Assembly (NCBI RefSeq): GCF_963664075.1 | Contig: NZ_OY760916.1 | Coordinates: 1,800,001 to 1,864,000 of the forward strand | Direction of reading: 5' to 3' | From: an uncultured Desulfobulbus sp. | GTDB lineage: Bacteria > Desulfobacterota > Desulfobulbia > Desulfobulbales > Desulfobulbaceae | DNA length: 64,000 nt | In this document: piece by piece, positions 38,908 through 48,155 of the stretch | Layout: every line of letters starts with the position of its first letter | Numbering within the stretch: the stretch's first letter is position 1 | Notes under the pieces: model-generated | Database searches by the model: none | Told to the model about the DNA's origin: nothing | The model's input: the letters and a program-made list of their open reading frames with translations, nothing else | Made by a program: the position numbers and the translations under genes

Positions 38908-39315
38908 ATGAGTGAAACTATAGAGGAGCTGGAGGCATTTATTGCAAGCTGGCAGGCAACGCAAGAGGGGAATAAAGAGGGATTCGTTCGTTTGAAAGAG
39001 CAGCTTAGCACACAGAAACAAGGTGTGATGGAATTCCATCCCAGACCTGGTGTGACCTACTCCCTGCGAGGGACGGTGCCAGGGGCCCAACGGCCATTGT
39101 ATGTCATGGTAGATGTTATCGAAGATGAGCCTCGTTGGCTTTCGGTCTGTTTTTTTGGTGACATGATTACCGACCCGCAGGAGCTTGGTTCCTTTGTGCC
39201 CGGAGGACTTTTGGGCAATGATGCCGTTTGCTTTGATCTTGAGGAATGCAGTGAAGAATTACTGCAGTATGTAGCTGCACGAATTGATGAAGCTTATGCC
39301 AGTGCAGTGAAGTAA
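38908..39315 (+). CDS. Conserved hypothetical protein
   Basis: 135 residues with GAGGGGAG upstream. Begins with a helix (ETIEELEAFIASWQ), then HPRPGVTYSLRGTVPG and a strand-rich part (LYVMVDVIEDEPRWLSVCFF), ending in a helix DEAYASAVK. It is soluble and acidic and looks like a deltaproteobacterial family of unknown role. Confidence 0.7.
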   Translation: MSETIEELEAFIASWQATQEGNKEGFVRLKEQLSTQKQGVMEFHPRPGVTYSLRGTVPGAQRPLYVMVDVIEDEPRWLSVCFFGDMITDPQELGSFVPGGLLGNDAVCFDLEECSEELLQYVAARIDEAYASAVK

Positions 39316-39323
39316 AGAAGAGA

Positions 39324-40040
39324 CTAGTTGAGTTTTTTCCCCAGGCGGTACATCTCGCCATACACCAGGGGGAGCTGATTTTTTTTCAGCTCCTCGACGA
39401 CGGTTTCGATAGCATAAGGGCAACGGTAGTGTTTCACTTCTACGTTGCCTTTTTTTATTTTAAGTAAGGCGTAGGAGGCATCTGGGGTTCCATCAAACAT
39501 GCGGCCAACCGAACCAGGGTTAATAAAATGTACTCCTCCGATATACTTATGATACGGCGTATGAGAGTGACCGGTGACGATGATTTCACAACTGGTATTT
39601 TTGGCGAGCTCTTGAAAGCGTTTATCGGGTGTATCGGTAAAAAGAAATTCTTCGTGTTCTGCCGGGCTACCGTGATACAATCCGATGAAATTATGGCCAA
39701 GTCGCAGGATTTTTTTCTTTTTTAAAGCAAGAAGATAGGCTGCGTTTTCTCTACTGAGGGCTTCCGTAGTACTGGTGTACATGATTCTTTTTTCAGGATT
39801 GGCCGGTTTTTTAAAGTTTTTTCCCTTGAGCAGCTTGATCACCCTGTCGTCGGTATTTCCTCGGATGGAAAATGCATCCCGAGAGCGTAACCAATCAAGG
39901 GTTTGATTGGGGAAGGGGGCATATACAAGGCTGTCGCCACAGTTGAGGACATAGCTAATGTTGTGCTTCGAGACGGCTTCACTGATGGCCGCCAGTGCGG
40001 GGTAGTTGCCGTGAATGTCGCTGATAAGTAATATTTTCAT
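39324..40040 (-). CDS. YfcE/MJ0936-type metallophosphoesterase
   Basis: 238 residues. Metal ligands are in order: SDIHGNYPAL (D, H), NCGDSLVY (GD), IRGNTDD (GN-D/H variant), LYHGSPAEHEE and VTGHSHTPYHK with NPGSVGR. The binuclear site is complete, as in YfcE phosphodiesterases. The natural substrate is not known. It converges with the gene at 39315. Confidence 0.92.
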   Translation of the reverse strand: MKILLISDIHGNYPALAAISEAVSKHNISYVLNCGDSLVYAPFPNQTLDWLRSRDAFSIRGNTDDRVIKLLKGKNFKKPANPEKRIMYTSTTEALSRENAAYLLALKKKKILRLGHNFIGLYHGSPAEHEEFLFTDTPDKRFQELAKNTSCEIIVTGHSHTPYHKYIGGVHFINPGSVGRMFDGTPDASYALLKIKKGNVEVKHYRCPYAIETVVEELKKNQLPLVYGEMYRLGKKLN

Positions 40041-40050
40041 TGAAAATCAC

Positions 40051-40200
40051 TTGAGGGAATCTTGAATAATTGCTTTTTCTTCCAATCCCGGCGTCATGCT
40101 TAAAATTTTATCCTCGGAATATTAGACATATGCCTGCGGTAAAATTTTGCGCAATCCTTGGCCTTGATTGAAAAATCTTATTATTCAAGACTCCCTTGAA
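40051..40200. repeat. 150-bp element with 20-bp inverted ends
   Basis: TTGAGGGAATCTTGAATAAT at the left and its near-inverse ATTATTCAAGACTCCCTTGA at the right match at 17 of 20 positions. Inside, TTAAAATTTTATCC and GGTAAAATTTTG form a second nested pairing. The whole gap could fold as one long hairpin: a MITE-like element or structured RNA. Confidence 0.5.
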
Positions 40201-40247
40201 ATAAAGAAGGACTCTCCTGCAGCCCCAAAATTGGTCTGCAAGATTCC

Positions 40248-41708
40248 CTAAAGTAGAGGGCTAACCAGTAATGCTACATTTTCCAACAGGCGCTCCCCAA
40301 AAGAGCGGCGAGTAAACTGCTCGCTCTCAAAACCAATGGTTTGCTGCAGATATTCTTGTTGCAGCTTACGGACCCGCCGAGTGAAATCCTGATTATACAC
40401 AAAGAGTGTCATCTCAAAATTCAACCAAAAACTGCGCATGTCGAGGTTGACTGAACCAAAAAGGCAGAAATCCCCGTCCACTGTGATTGTTTTTGCGTGT
40501 AACAGGCCTCCGGTAAAGGCTCTGATATGAACTCCGGCACGAGTGAGAGCGTCATATCGGGCGCGGCTTGCATAGTGGACAAGCAGAGAATCGTTGTGTC
40601 TGGGGACAATTATCCAGACTTGGACACCGCGCTGCGCCGCTGATTGCAGTGCAGCGTTCAGGGCATTGTCCGGCACAAAATAAGGCGTGGTCAGGACTAT
40701 TTCTTTTCTGGCGGCATAGATTGTCGTCAACAGCAGGTTGTGGATCGTATCCTCTCCGTAGCCTGGCCCGGATGGTGCAAGCTGGACCAGTGCCTCCCCC
40801 CGCTCTTCGACGGGGTGCAGCTCTTTGGTGATATCACTTGTGCTTAACTCTTCGCCCCGTTCCAGTAACCAGTCGAAAAAGAACGTCACCTGAAGCAGTT
40901 CCACCACCGGCCCGGTAATGCGGACCATAACATCTACCCAGGCTCCGACCCCTGAATCCTGTTTGAAAAATCTCGGGTCAACAAGGTTTTGGGAACCTGT
41001 ATAGCCGATGGTACCATCAATGAGGGCGATTTTTCGATGATTGCGTAAATCAATACGCATAAACAGAGCTCGAACCAGACCCGCGGGAAGAGCCTCTTTA
41101 ATTTCGACCCCTGCCTTTCTCAATCTCTTTGCGCTTGGGCTTTTAAAAAATTTCTTCGAGCCAATACTATCAAGCAGGAGACGGCACCGAATCCCGCGAT
41201 GACTGGCGGCAACGAGTGCAGCTAGCAGTTGCTCTACATGACCACCTTCATTTAAGATATAAAATTCCAGGGAAATATGTTCTTTTGCCTGTTGAATGTC
41301 AGCAATGAGGCAGGTGAAAAATTGGTCTGCACAATCAAGCAACTCCAGGTGGTTCCCCCCCATCGTTGGAATACCTGTGGTTGCGTGAACCTGCTGATTG
41401 AGCGGCAGTCGTTCGGGATTTACCCCACTCCAGTCGATGTTAGGGAGATGGCGAAGTGTGGTCGACCACTGGCGAATCATGGGCCTTCCTTTCACCAGCC
41501 GATCGGCTCTGCGTTCGCCAAGACGTGTCTCCCCAAAGAGAAGATAGGTAATGGCGCCAGCAAAAGGAAAAAGAAGGATGATGACCAGCCAGGCTATCGA
41601 TACAGAGGGGGCTCGCTTGCGCATAATAACCCGCAAGGAGAGGCCAATCCGGATGGCCAAATCGAATAAAAATATCGAACCGGTCAATCCCCAGCCAAAA
41701 CTTTCCAT
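40248..41708 (-). CDS. cls: Cardiolipin synthase
   Basis: 486 residues, membrane-bound. Two N-terminal helices (PLDN region around SIAWLVIILLFPFAGAITYL), then two PLD catalytic motifs: HRKIALIDGTIGYTG and HAKTITVDGDFCLFGSVNLD. LEFYILNEGG and TPYFVPDNALNAAL are family landmarks. It makes cardiolipin from phosphatidylglycerol. Confidence 0.95.
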   Translation of the reverse strand: MESFGWGLTGSIFLFDLAIRIGLSLRVIMRKRAPSVSIAWLVIILLFPFAGAITYLLFGETRLGERRADRLVKGRPMIRQWSTTLRHLPNIDWSGVNPERLPLNQQVHATTGIPTMGGNHLELLDCADQFFTCLIADIQQAKEHISLEFYILNEGGHVEQLLAALVAASHRGIRCRLLLDSIGSKKFFKSPSAKRLRKAGVEIKEALPAGLVRALFMRIDLRNHRKIALIDGTIGYTGSQNLVDPRFFKQDSGVGAWVDVMVRITGPVVELLQVTFFFDWLLERGEELSTSDITKELHPVEERGEALVQLAPSGPGYGEDTIHNLLLTTIYAARKEIVLTTPYFVPDNALNAALQSAAQRGVQVWIIVPRHNDSLLVHYASRARYDALTRAGVHIRAFTGGLLHAKTITVDGDFCLFGSVNLDMRSFWLNFEMTLFVYNQDFTRRVRKLQQEYLQQTIGFESEQFTRRSFGERLLENVALLVSPLL

Positions 41709-42117
41709 GTGTCAGTTACGCACGAGACAAATAAGGGCAGCCTTGAGGGAAGACTGGGGAGGAGAGGCAAATATGAATGAAGAGGGCGTCAATTGAATGT
41801 GTTCCAGAGATGAATTTGTTTAAAATTAATTTATACTATAAAGTTCCCCTAAACCTGATATTAATCAAGAAAAAACGGATTTTCTGGTGTTCATACTTTC
41901 ATTTTAAAGCCTATCTGTTAGAGTATTCTTCGCTTTTTATACCTAGCCAGTTTCTGTCGTTTTCGCTCATAGCCTCGATAACGACACTTCGAGCTTGGTC
42001 ATGCATTATATTGAGATAGTGTAATTTTTCAGGCTTATACTTTCCCCTTAATCTGTGGATGCTGCTGCATATCCACGATTTCAGGTTTTCATGAAGCCAT
42101 CTTCTTTAGGACATCCC
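41709..42117. other. AT-rich gap between cls and argJ
   Basis: An 80-codon frame at 41777-42019 lacks a ribosome site and recognisable features. I see only the probable argJ promoter region here. Confidence 0.4.
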
Positions 42118-43302
42118 ATGCAGGTACAAGGTTTTAAGGCAGCTGCTGTTGCAGCCGGTATTCGTTATGCTGATCGGCTCGATCTGGGCATGATTTTTTC
42201 TACAACTCCCGCTGTTGCAGCCGGTGTGTTTACCACAAGTACGGTGAAAGCTGCTCCTGTTTTGCTTGATATCGAGCGTTTACGTTCAGGGAAGGCTCAG
42301 GCACTTTTGGTCAATTCCGGAAATGCCAATGCCTGCACAGGCGAGCCAGGCATGCAACTGGCCATGGTTACCGGTAATATGGCCGCTCAGGCATTACATA
42401 TAGACCCCGCTCTTGTTCAGGTTGCCTCCACAGGGGTGATTGGTGAGCAGATCGCTACAGCCCCCTTTGAACAGGCCATGCCAAAGCTGGTTCAAGCTCT
42501 TTCCAGTGATGGTTTTGATGATCTCTCCAAGGCGATCATGACCACCGACCTGGTTCCCAAAGTCGCCACCGCTGAAATAGATGCAGACGGCAAAAAGATC
42601 AGCCTCCTTGGCGTTGCCAAAGGTTCGGGGATGATCATGCCCAATATGGCAACCATGCTCTGCTTTATCGTCACCGATGCAGCTATTGACCAGCCACTGC
42701 TGGATCAGTTGCTCAAAGCAGCGGTTGAGCGAAGTTTTAACCGTATTACTGTGGATGGGGATACCTCCACCAACGATATGGTCCTGGTCATGGCCAATGG
42801 AGCCGCAAATAATACGCAGATGACTGACCCAAGCTCTGCCGCGGTCGTTGAGTTTGCCCAAGCTCTGGATGCGATCTGTCTTGATCTTGCCCGTAAAATT
42901 GTTCTCGATGGTGAGGGGGCAACAAAATTTGTGACCATACACGTCAATGGAGCAACAAGTGAAACCAGCGCAGTGCAGGCGGCACGGACTGTCGCCAACT
43001 CAGCACTCGTTAAAACGGCTTTTTTTGGTGAAGATGCCAACTGGGGTCGTATTATTGCCGCTCTTGGCCGATCCGGCTGCCCCTTTCAACAGGAACGGGT
43101 CAGTATCAGTTTTGATGCGGTTCAGTTGGTTGCAAACGGACTTTTTGTCGGCGGAGAAGTCGAGGCAGAGGCCACCAAGGTCATGAAACAAAAGGAATTT
43201 AGAGTCACTATCGATCTTGGCGAAGGGGAGTGCTGCGGTGAGATCTATACCTGTGATTTTTCTTATGATTATGTCAAAATAAACGCAGACTATCGAAGCT
43301 GA
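42118..43302 (+). CDS. argJ: Ornithine acetyltransferase / N-acetylglutamate synthase
   Basis: 394 residues from ATG 42118 (AGGAC upstream); ATGs at 42055 and 42091 are less likely. ArgJ is made as a precursor that cuts itself before Thr in the motif MPNMATMLCF, which is present near residue 180. Other landmarks: FTTSTVKAAPVLLD, NSGNANACTG, TVDGDTSTNDMVLVMANG, EDANWGRIIAALGRSG. It recycles acetyl groups in arginine synthesis. The next gene starts nine bases later. Confidence 0.96.
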   Translation: MQVQGFKAAAVAAGIRYADRLDLGMIFSTTPAVAAGVFTTSTVKAAPVLLDIERLRSGKAQALLVNSGNANACTGEPGMQLAMVTGNMAAQALHIDPALVQVASTGVIGEQIATAPFEQAMPKLVQALSSDGFDDLSKAIMTTDLVPKVATAEIDADGKKISLLGVAKGSGMIMPNMATMLCFIVTDAAIDQPLLDQLLKAAVERSFNRITVDGDTSTNDMVLVMANGAANNTQMTDPSSAAVVEFAQALDAICLDLARKIVLDGEGATKFVTIHVNGATSETSAVQAARTVANSALVKTAFFGEDANWGRIIAALGRSGCPFQQERVSISFDAVQLVANGLFVGGEVEAEATKVMKQKEFRVTIDLGEGECCGEIYTCDFSYDYVKINADYRS

Positions 43303-43311
43303 GAGAGTTAG

Positions 43312-44871
43312 ATGAATCCGTACTCCACCCAGACCTGGTTACTTCCCGACGACCTCCATATCGACGAGTTATTGGACTCGTTTAAGGAGAAATTCAGCCT
43401 TGAGGTATCGCCTGAATATTCGACAAAGGTCAAGTATGCTGACACCTTTGACTGGCAGCTGTACGGGAAAAACTACCTTCTTCATAACCACGGTGAGGAG
43501 TGGACCCTTTTTCAAAAAGACGCCGGGACGGTAAAAGTACAGCAGGGAGGCCCTAGTCTTACGCCCCCCTGCTTTGCCTCGGATTTTCCGCAAGGAGAGC
43601 TGCGGGATATCATCCAGCCGATTTTAGGAATACGCACACTTCTGCCCCTCGCCACAGTCCTGCTTGCAGCTCAGGAAGTTCGCCTGCTTAACAGCGATGA
43701 AAAAACTGTAGTCAGAGTACATCTTGAACGACAAAAACCCGCCGGGCGAAACGACAGCTATTGCCTGATTCGACTTGTGCCTGTTCGCGGCTACGATATC
43801 GAGTTGGCTGGTGCCAAGGAAATTTTGGCCGAAAATGGTGTTATTGAAAAGGTCAGCCCGCTGATTGGTTTTGAAGAAGCCTGTCACAGTGCTGGGCGAA
43901 CGCCCCTTGATTACAGTCCAAAGTTTCAGATTCAACTCAAACCCGGCAGTACTGCGCGAGAATCGATGTCGGCTATTTATCTTGCGCTTCTCAATGATAT
44001 GCGACTCAATATTCCTGGAATGCTTGCTGACTGGGATATTGAGTTTTTGCATGATTTTCGAGTTGCCATACGAAGAACCCGTTCCGGCCTGAGTCTGGTT
44101 AAGGGGGTTTTACCCAACCCGGTGGTTGCCCGTTTTAAGAAGGAATTTGCTGCTCTGGGTAGTGTAACCGGACCGACCCGTGATCTTGATGTCTACCTGA
44201 AAGATCGGCAAAAATATCTCGATCGTTTGCCCCCTACCTTGCAACCAGGCCTTGAACTCTTTTTTGATCAGCTTTCCAAAGAACGGAAGAACGAGCAGAA
44301 AAAGCTGGTCCGTCATCTCCGTACCAAAAAGATTTCTATTCTTTTTAACGATTGGCAGCGCAGCCTTGAACAGGATGAACTTCATCCGGCTTCGAAAGCC
44401 CAAATGCCTGTACTCTCAGTAGCAAACCCCATTATTTTCAAACACTTCAAACGGGTACTAAAGACTGGTTTAGCGGTGGATCGTAGCTCACCTGACGACG
44501 ATGTGCACGCCTTACGGATTCAATGTAAAAAACTTCGCTATTCCATGGAGTTTTTTGCAAGTCTCTATCCAAAAGACGAACTGCAAAAAGTTGTTAAGCA
44601 ACTGAAAAAGCTTCAAGATATATTAGGGATTTTTAACGATCTCTATGTGCAGCAATCCATGGTCATGAAAACACTGGAGGAGCTAACCGCGCAGCGCCCT
44701 ACCAAAACGAATCTCGCCATTTCCACAAGTCTTGGGAGCCTGATGCAAAGCCTCTATCAGGACCAGGAAGAGATACGCCTCCACTTTAAAGAAGCCTTTA
44801 ACCAGTTCAGCACCGAGGAAACAACTCGCCTCTGTCGTCAACTCTTTAAGACCAAGCAGGTGTCCAAATGA
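43312..44871 (+). CDS. CYTH-like/CHAD-domain protein
   Basis: 519 residues. The N-terminal ~200 residues resemble a CYTH (triphosphate tunnel) domain (KYADTFDWQLYGKNYLLHN, VVRVHLERQKP), but its charged repeats are partly lost. The rest is a helical CHAD domain: SMSAIYLALLNDMRL, DFRVAIRRTRSGLSLVKGVL, HALRIQCKKLRYSMEFFASL. CHAD domains bind inorganic polyphosphate through conserved His and Arg/Lys residues. The stop overlaps the next ATG (ATGA). Confidence 0.9.
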   Translation: MNPYSTQTWLLPDDLHIDELLDSFKEKFSLEVSPEYSTKVKYADTFDWQLYGKNYLLHNHGEEWTLFQKDAGTVKVQQGGPSLTPPCFASDFPQGELRDIIQPILGIRTLLPLATVLLAAQEVRLLNSDEKTVVRVHLERQKPAGRNDSYCLIRLVPVRGYDIELAGAKEILAENGVIEKVSPLIGFEEACHSAGRTPLDYSPKFQIQLKPGSTARESMSAIYLALLNDMRLNIPGMLADWDIEFLHDFRVAIRRTRSGLSLVKGVLPNPVVARFKKEFAALGSVTGPTRDLDVYLKDRQKYLDRLPPTLQPGLELFFDQLSKERKNEQKKLVRHLRTKKISILFNDWQRSLEQDELHPASKAQMPVLSVANPIIFKHFKRVLKTGLAVDRSSPDDDVHALRIQCKKLRYSMEFFASLYPKDELQKVVKQLKKLQDILGIFNDLYVQQSMVMKTLEELTAQRPTKTNLAISTSLGSLMQSLYQDQEEIRLHFKEAFNQFSTEETTRLCRQLFKTKQVSK

Positions 44872-45611
44872 GCATACTTGCCGTATACAATATTAAAGGC
44901 GGCGTGGGAAAAACCGCTACCTCTGTTAATCTTGCCTATCTTGCCTCGATTCAGCGCAAAACCCTGCTCATAGATATGGACCCCCAGGGCTCTGCATCGT
45001 ACTATTTTCGTATTCGCTCTCCTGAAAAATTTGGAACGAAAAAATTACTTAAAGGAGGCAAACATATTGAAAAAAATATTCGGGGAACGGATTTTCCCAA
45101 CCTGGATATGTTGCCAGCTGATTTTTCCTACCGCAACATCGATATAGCCTTGGATGAATGCAAAAAATCGCAAACACGTCTCCAAAAAATTTTGGAGCCT
45201 TTCCTGGAAGAGTACGAACAGATTATCCTTGATTGTCCGCCTAACCTGACGCTGCTTTCAGAAAATATTTTTTATGCAGCCGATCAGATCCTTGTTCCAG
45301 CCATCCCCACCACACTTTCGATTCTTTCATCAGAACAGCTCTTTAGTTTTTTAGATGAGGTGGGACTCGGCTATGACAAGGTGCGGATTTTCTTCTCCAT
45401 GGTGGAAAAACGAAAACGTCTTCACAGCGAAGTCATAGAGTCCATGCAGGATAAGCCTGGGGTGCTTACAGCAAGTATTCCCTATTTAACCGACATAGAA
45501 CGGATGGGCATTCAGCGAATGCCTGTCACTGCGAGTCATCCCAATGCAGTCGCCTCCAAGGCCTATCAGCAACTCTGGGATGAAATTCAGGCAGAATTGT
45601 CGCTAGCATGA
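44868..45611 (+). CDS. ParA/MinD-family ATPase
   Basis: 247 residues. Deviant Walker A KGGVGKTATSVNLAYLA at the N-terminus, switch DMDPQGSASYYF, Walker B-type IILDCPPNLTLLSE. It lacks a ParB partner and is not near replication genes, so it is a stand-alone ParA used for positioning or regulation. It overlaps both neighbours by four bases, so stoichiometric expression with CHAD and SixA proteins is likely. Confidence 0.93.
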   Translation: MSILAVYNIKGGVGKTATSVNLAYLASIQRKTLLIDMDPQGSASYYFRIRSPEKFGTKKLLKGGKHIEKNIRGTDFPNLDMLPADFSYRNIDIALDECKKSQTRLQKILEPFLEEYEQIILDCPPNLTLLSENIFYAADQILVPAIPTTLSILSSEQLFSFLDEVGLGYDKVRIFFSMVEKRKRLHSEVIESMQDKPGVLTASIPYLTDIERMGIQRMPVTASHPNAVASKAYQQLWDEIQAELSLA

Positions 45612-46102
45612 AACGTCTGCTAATCTGTCGACATGCCAAATCCAGCTGGAAGGATCAAAGCGTAAGTGATTTTGAACGTCCCCTGAACAAACGTGGTAAG
45701 CGCGATGCCCCGCTTATGGGGCAACGTCTTTACGTCCGTCAGACTATTCCAGAGCTCATAATGACCAGTTCTGCTAATCGAGCGCTGACAACAGCGTTGC
45801 ACTATGCCCATGAACTGGGATATCCTGCAGAACAGATAATGACTAACTCCAGCCAGTATGCTGCAGGTGTTGCTCAGCTCGTCGCGCTTATTCAAACAAC
45901 CAGTGAGACGGTAACGACATTGATGATCATGGGCCACAATCCCGAGAGCACGCACCTTGCCAATTATCTCTCAGGGTTGCAGATCGATAATATTCCAACC
46001 TGCGGAATTGTCGCCCTTGAGTTTTCTCAGGAAAGCTGGCAGGATATCGATGCCGCTTGCGGCAAGCTACTGTTTTTTGACTTTCCTAATAAAGTATACT
46101 GA
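45608..46102 (+). CDS. sixA: SixA-type phosphohistidine phosphatase
   Basis: 164 residues of the histidine phosphatase family. RHAKSSW (RHG-like motif with catalytic His) at residues 8-14, ANRALTTALHYAHELG, and MGHNPESTHLANYLSG with the second His. E. coli SixA removes phosphate from histidine of the nitrogen PTS. The gene overlaps parA by four bases. Confidence 0.93.
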   Translation: MKRLLICRHAKSSWKDQSVSDFERPLNKRGKRDAPLMGQRLYVRQTIPELIMTSSANRALTTALHYAHELGYPAEQIMTNSSQYAAGVAQLVALIQTTSETVTTLMIMGHNPESTHLANYLSGLQIDNIPTCGIVALEFSQESWQDIDAACGKLLFFDFPNKVY

Positions 46103-46121
46103 GCGCAAAGCATTTTAAACC

Positions 46122-46310
46122 ATGCAAAATAATGCCACTGGGACACAGCCAAACTGCATGCTCTGTAAACATTTTTTTATCACTTATGAACCCGCACGAC
46201 CCCGTGGCTGTCGTGCCTATGGATTTAAGAGCAGTGCTTTTCCATCCCAGGTTGTTCTCTCCAGCTCAGGGGCTCCCTGTCAGTTTTTCTCTCCTCGACC
46301 CCAGAAATAA
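46122..46310 (+). CDS. Small conserved cysteine protein
   Basis: 62 residues: CMLCKHFFITYEPARPRGCR then AYGFKSSAFPS and GAPCQFFSPRP. Four cysteines (two in CxxC, two single) suggest a zinc or iron site. Proteins of this pattern are common in proteobacteria and uncharacterised. It lies 19 bp after sixA and may belong to the same transcript. Confidence 0.75.
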   Translation: MQNNATGTQPNCMLCKHFFITYEPARPRGCRAYGFKSSAFPSQVVLSSSGAPCQFFSPRPQK

Positions 46311-46340
46311 CAATATTATGCACATGCAGGAACTATGTTC

Positions 46341-47603
46341 ATGAAGCTTTCAGCCTTTGGTGAAAAATTTTCCGCTGGCGCAGGCATCCTTTCGCTTATG
46401 GATGATCTAGGCCGTGCCATGGCTGATCCCCAGGCTATTCTTATGGGGGGAGGGAATCCCGGGTATATCGACCAGATTGGCGAGGTAATGCACCTGCGGC
46501 TGCAGGACATGATCGCCGACAAACGAGTTTTTAAAAAGCTCATCGGCCTCTATGACCCGCCCCAAGGAGACCTGGAATTTCGTCAAGCATTGGCTCAACT
46601 GCTCCGCAGGGAATTTTCCTGGCCTATCACAGAGGAAAACATCTGTCTCACAAGTGGCAGCCAGGCTGCTTTTTTCCTGCTCTTCAATCTCTTTGGTGGC
46701 AAAACAACGGAAGGGAATTACCGCAAAATTCTCCTTCCCATGGCCCCCGAATACATTGGCTATGCTGATTTAGGCGTTGAGGAGCACCTGTTCACCTCGG
46801 TTCGTCCCAGGATCGAAGAGATCGATGAGCATCAGTTTAAATACCGGGTTGATTTCGATAAAATCACCATTGGTCCAGACATCGGAGCGCTTTGCGTTTC
46901 CAGGCCCACAAATCCGACCGGAAATGTGCTGACCGACGCAGAAATTGAGGAACTCTCTCGGCTGGCCTGCAAACATAACATTCCTTTGATCATTGATAAC
47001 GCCTACGGAGTCCCTTTTCCGTCAATGATGTACACCCAGGTGAAGCCGGTCTGGAACGAACAGCTCATCCTCTGTATGTCGCTCTCAAAATTTGGACTAC
47101 CTGCTGCTCGTACCGGGATTGTCATTGGCAATAAAGAGGTTATCCGCCAGGTTGCCAGTGCCAACGCTGTGATTAACCTCTCCACCGCAAGTTTTGGTGC
47201 TATGTTGGCAACGGATATTGTTGCCTCGGGAGAGATTATTCGCCTCTCTCAGGGGGTTGTCCGCCCTTTCTACCAAGAGAAGATGGAGTGGACGCGCAGG
47301 TGTATTGCCAAAGAGTTTTATAACTTTCCCTATAAAATTCATGTGGCAGAGGGGGCCATGTTTCTCTGGGCATGGTTCCCCGGACTTCCGATCACAAGTC
47401 GTCAACTCTATGAACGCTTGAAAGATCGTGGGGTTGTTGTAGTCTCTGGCGACTATTTTTTCCCCGGATTAGAGCCAGGCTGGCAACATACCCAGGAATG
47501 TTTACGTATCACCTATGCCCAGGAAAACGAAGCCCTTGCTCGTGGTATTCGTCTTATTGGCGAGGAAATCCGTGAGGTGTTCGCCAACTCTCAGAATCTA
47601 TAA
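46341..47603 (+). CDS. avtA: Valine-pyruvate aminotransferase
   Basis: 420 residues from ATG 46341 (AGGA nine bases upstream; ATG 46335 is too close). PLP aminotransferase class I: MGGGNPGYIDQI, LYDPPQGDLEFRQALAQLLR, CLTSGSQAAFFLLFNLFGG, NPTGNVLTDAEIEEL, active-site lysine in MSLSKFGLPAARTG. AvtA interconverts valine and alanine with their keto acids. Confidence 0.93.
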   Translation: MKLSAFGEKFSAGAGILSLMDDLGRAMADPQAILMGGGNPGYIDQIGEVMHLRLQDMIADKRVFKKLIGLYDPPQGDLEFRQALAQLLRREFSWPITEENICLTSGSQAAFFLLFNLFGGKTTEGNYRKILLPMAPEYIGYADLGVEEHLFTSVRPRIEEIDEHQFKYRVDFDKITIGPDIGALCVSRPTNPTGNVLTDAEIEELSRLACKHNIPLIIDNAYGVPFPSMMYTQVKPVWNEQLILCMSLSKFGLPAARTGIVIGNKEVIRQVASANAVINLSTASFGAMLATDIVASGEIIRLSQGVVRPFYQEKMEWTRRCIAKEFYNFPYKIHVAEGAMFLWAWFPGLPITSRQLYERLKDRGVVVVSGDYFFPGLEPGWQHTQECLRITYAQENEALARGIRLIGEEIREVFANSQNL

Positions 47604-47714
47604 CACCTTATTCTTACAGATCAATCTATTCATGTAAAACGAGCCTGATCCCGTCGCAATACCGATGGATTCAGGTGAAAATGAACAATTTCTTCACTAA
47701 ACGGAGAGGCTGTG

Positions 47715-48116
47715 ATGATGTGGCAATATCAAACGGTCCTGTTTGAATTTTCCAAGAATGGACTTCTTGGTGATCGCTACATGGACGATGAGGAAATTGA
47801 AAAAACGCTCAACACCCTGGGGAAAGAAGGCTGGGAACTGGTCAATGTTTCCCTGCTTGAAGACGGACTGCTTGCTATTTTAAAGCAGCCGCATGTTGAG
47901 CAACAGAGCTCTAAGCACTTTGAGCAATCCAGCAGGCTACACCACGAGCCAGGTCCTAGTATTGGCTTTTCAGAACAATCTTCCGATGTACAGACTCTTC
48001 AAGAGACATCCATGCATCCCCAACCTCAGCCTGAAACCATGCCTAAAGCGGCATCCTCTGGCAACAGGCTCCAGCAGCAGGAAGAAGATTTCGTGGGCGC
48101 TATTCGTATCTCTTGA
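47715..48116 (+). CDS. DUF4177-type small protein with extended tail
   Basis: 133 residues from ATG 47715 (GGAGAGG upstream). The N-terminal 60 residues match the DUF4177 pattern (WQYQTVLFEF, EIEKTLNTLGKEGWELVNVS, DGLLAILKQP). The remaining 70 residues are low-complexity, rich in Gln, Ser and Pro. Its function is unknown; it lies 39 bp before yejB. Confidence 0.75.
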   Translation: MMWQYQTVLFEFSKNGLLGDRYMDDEEIEKTLNTLGKEGWELVNVSLLEDGLLAILKQPHVEQQSSKHFEQSSRLHHEPGPSIGFSEQSSDVQTLQETSMHPQPQPETMPKAASSGNRLQQQEEDFVGAIRIS

Positions 48117-48155
48117 ATGGATACATAACGAACTTAACATGAGTTGGCTCTTGCA

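Noticed and set aside
41777-42019. 80-residue plus-strand ORF
   Set aside because: AT-rich, no ribosome site, no recognisable feature; likely promoter DNA of argJ.
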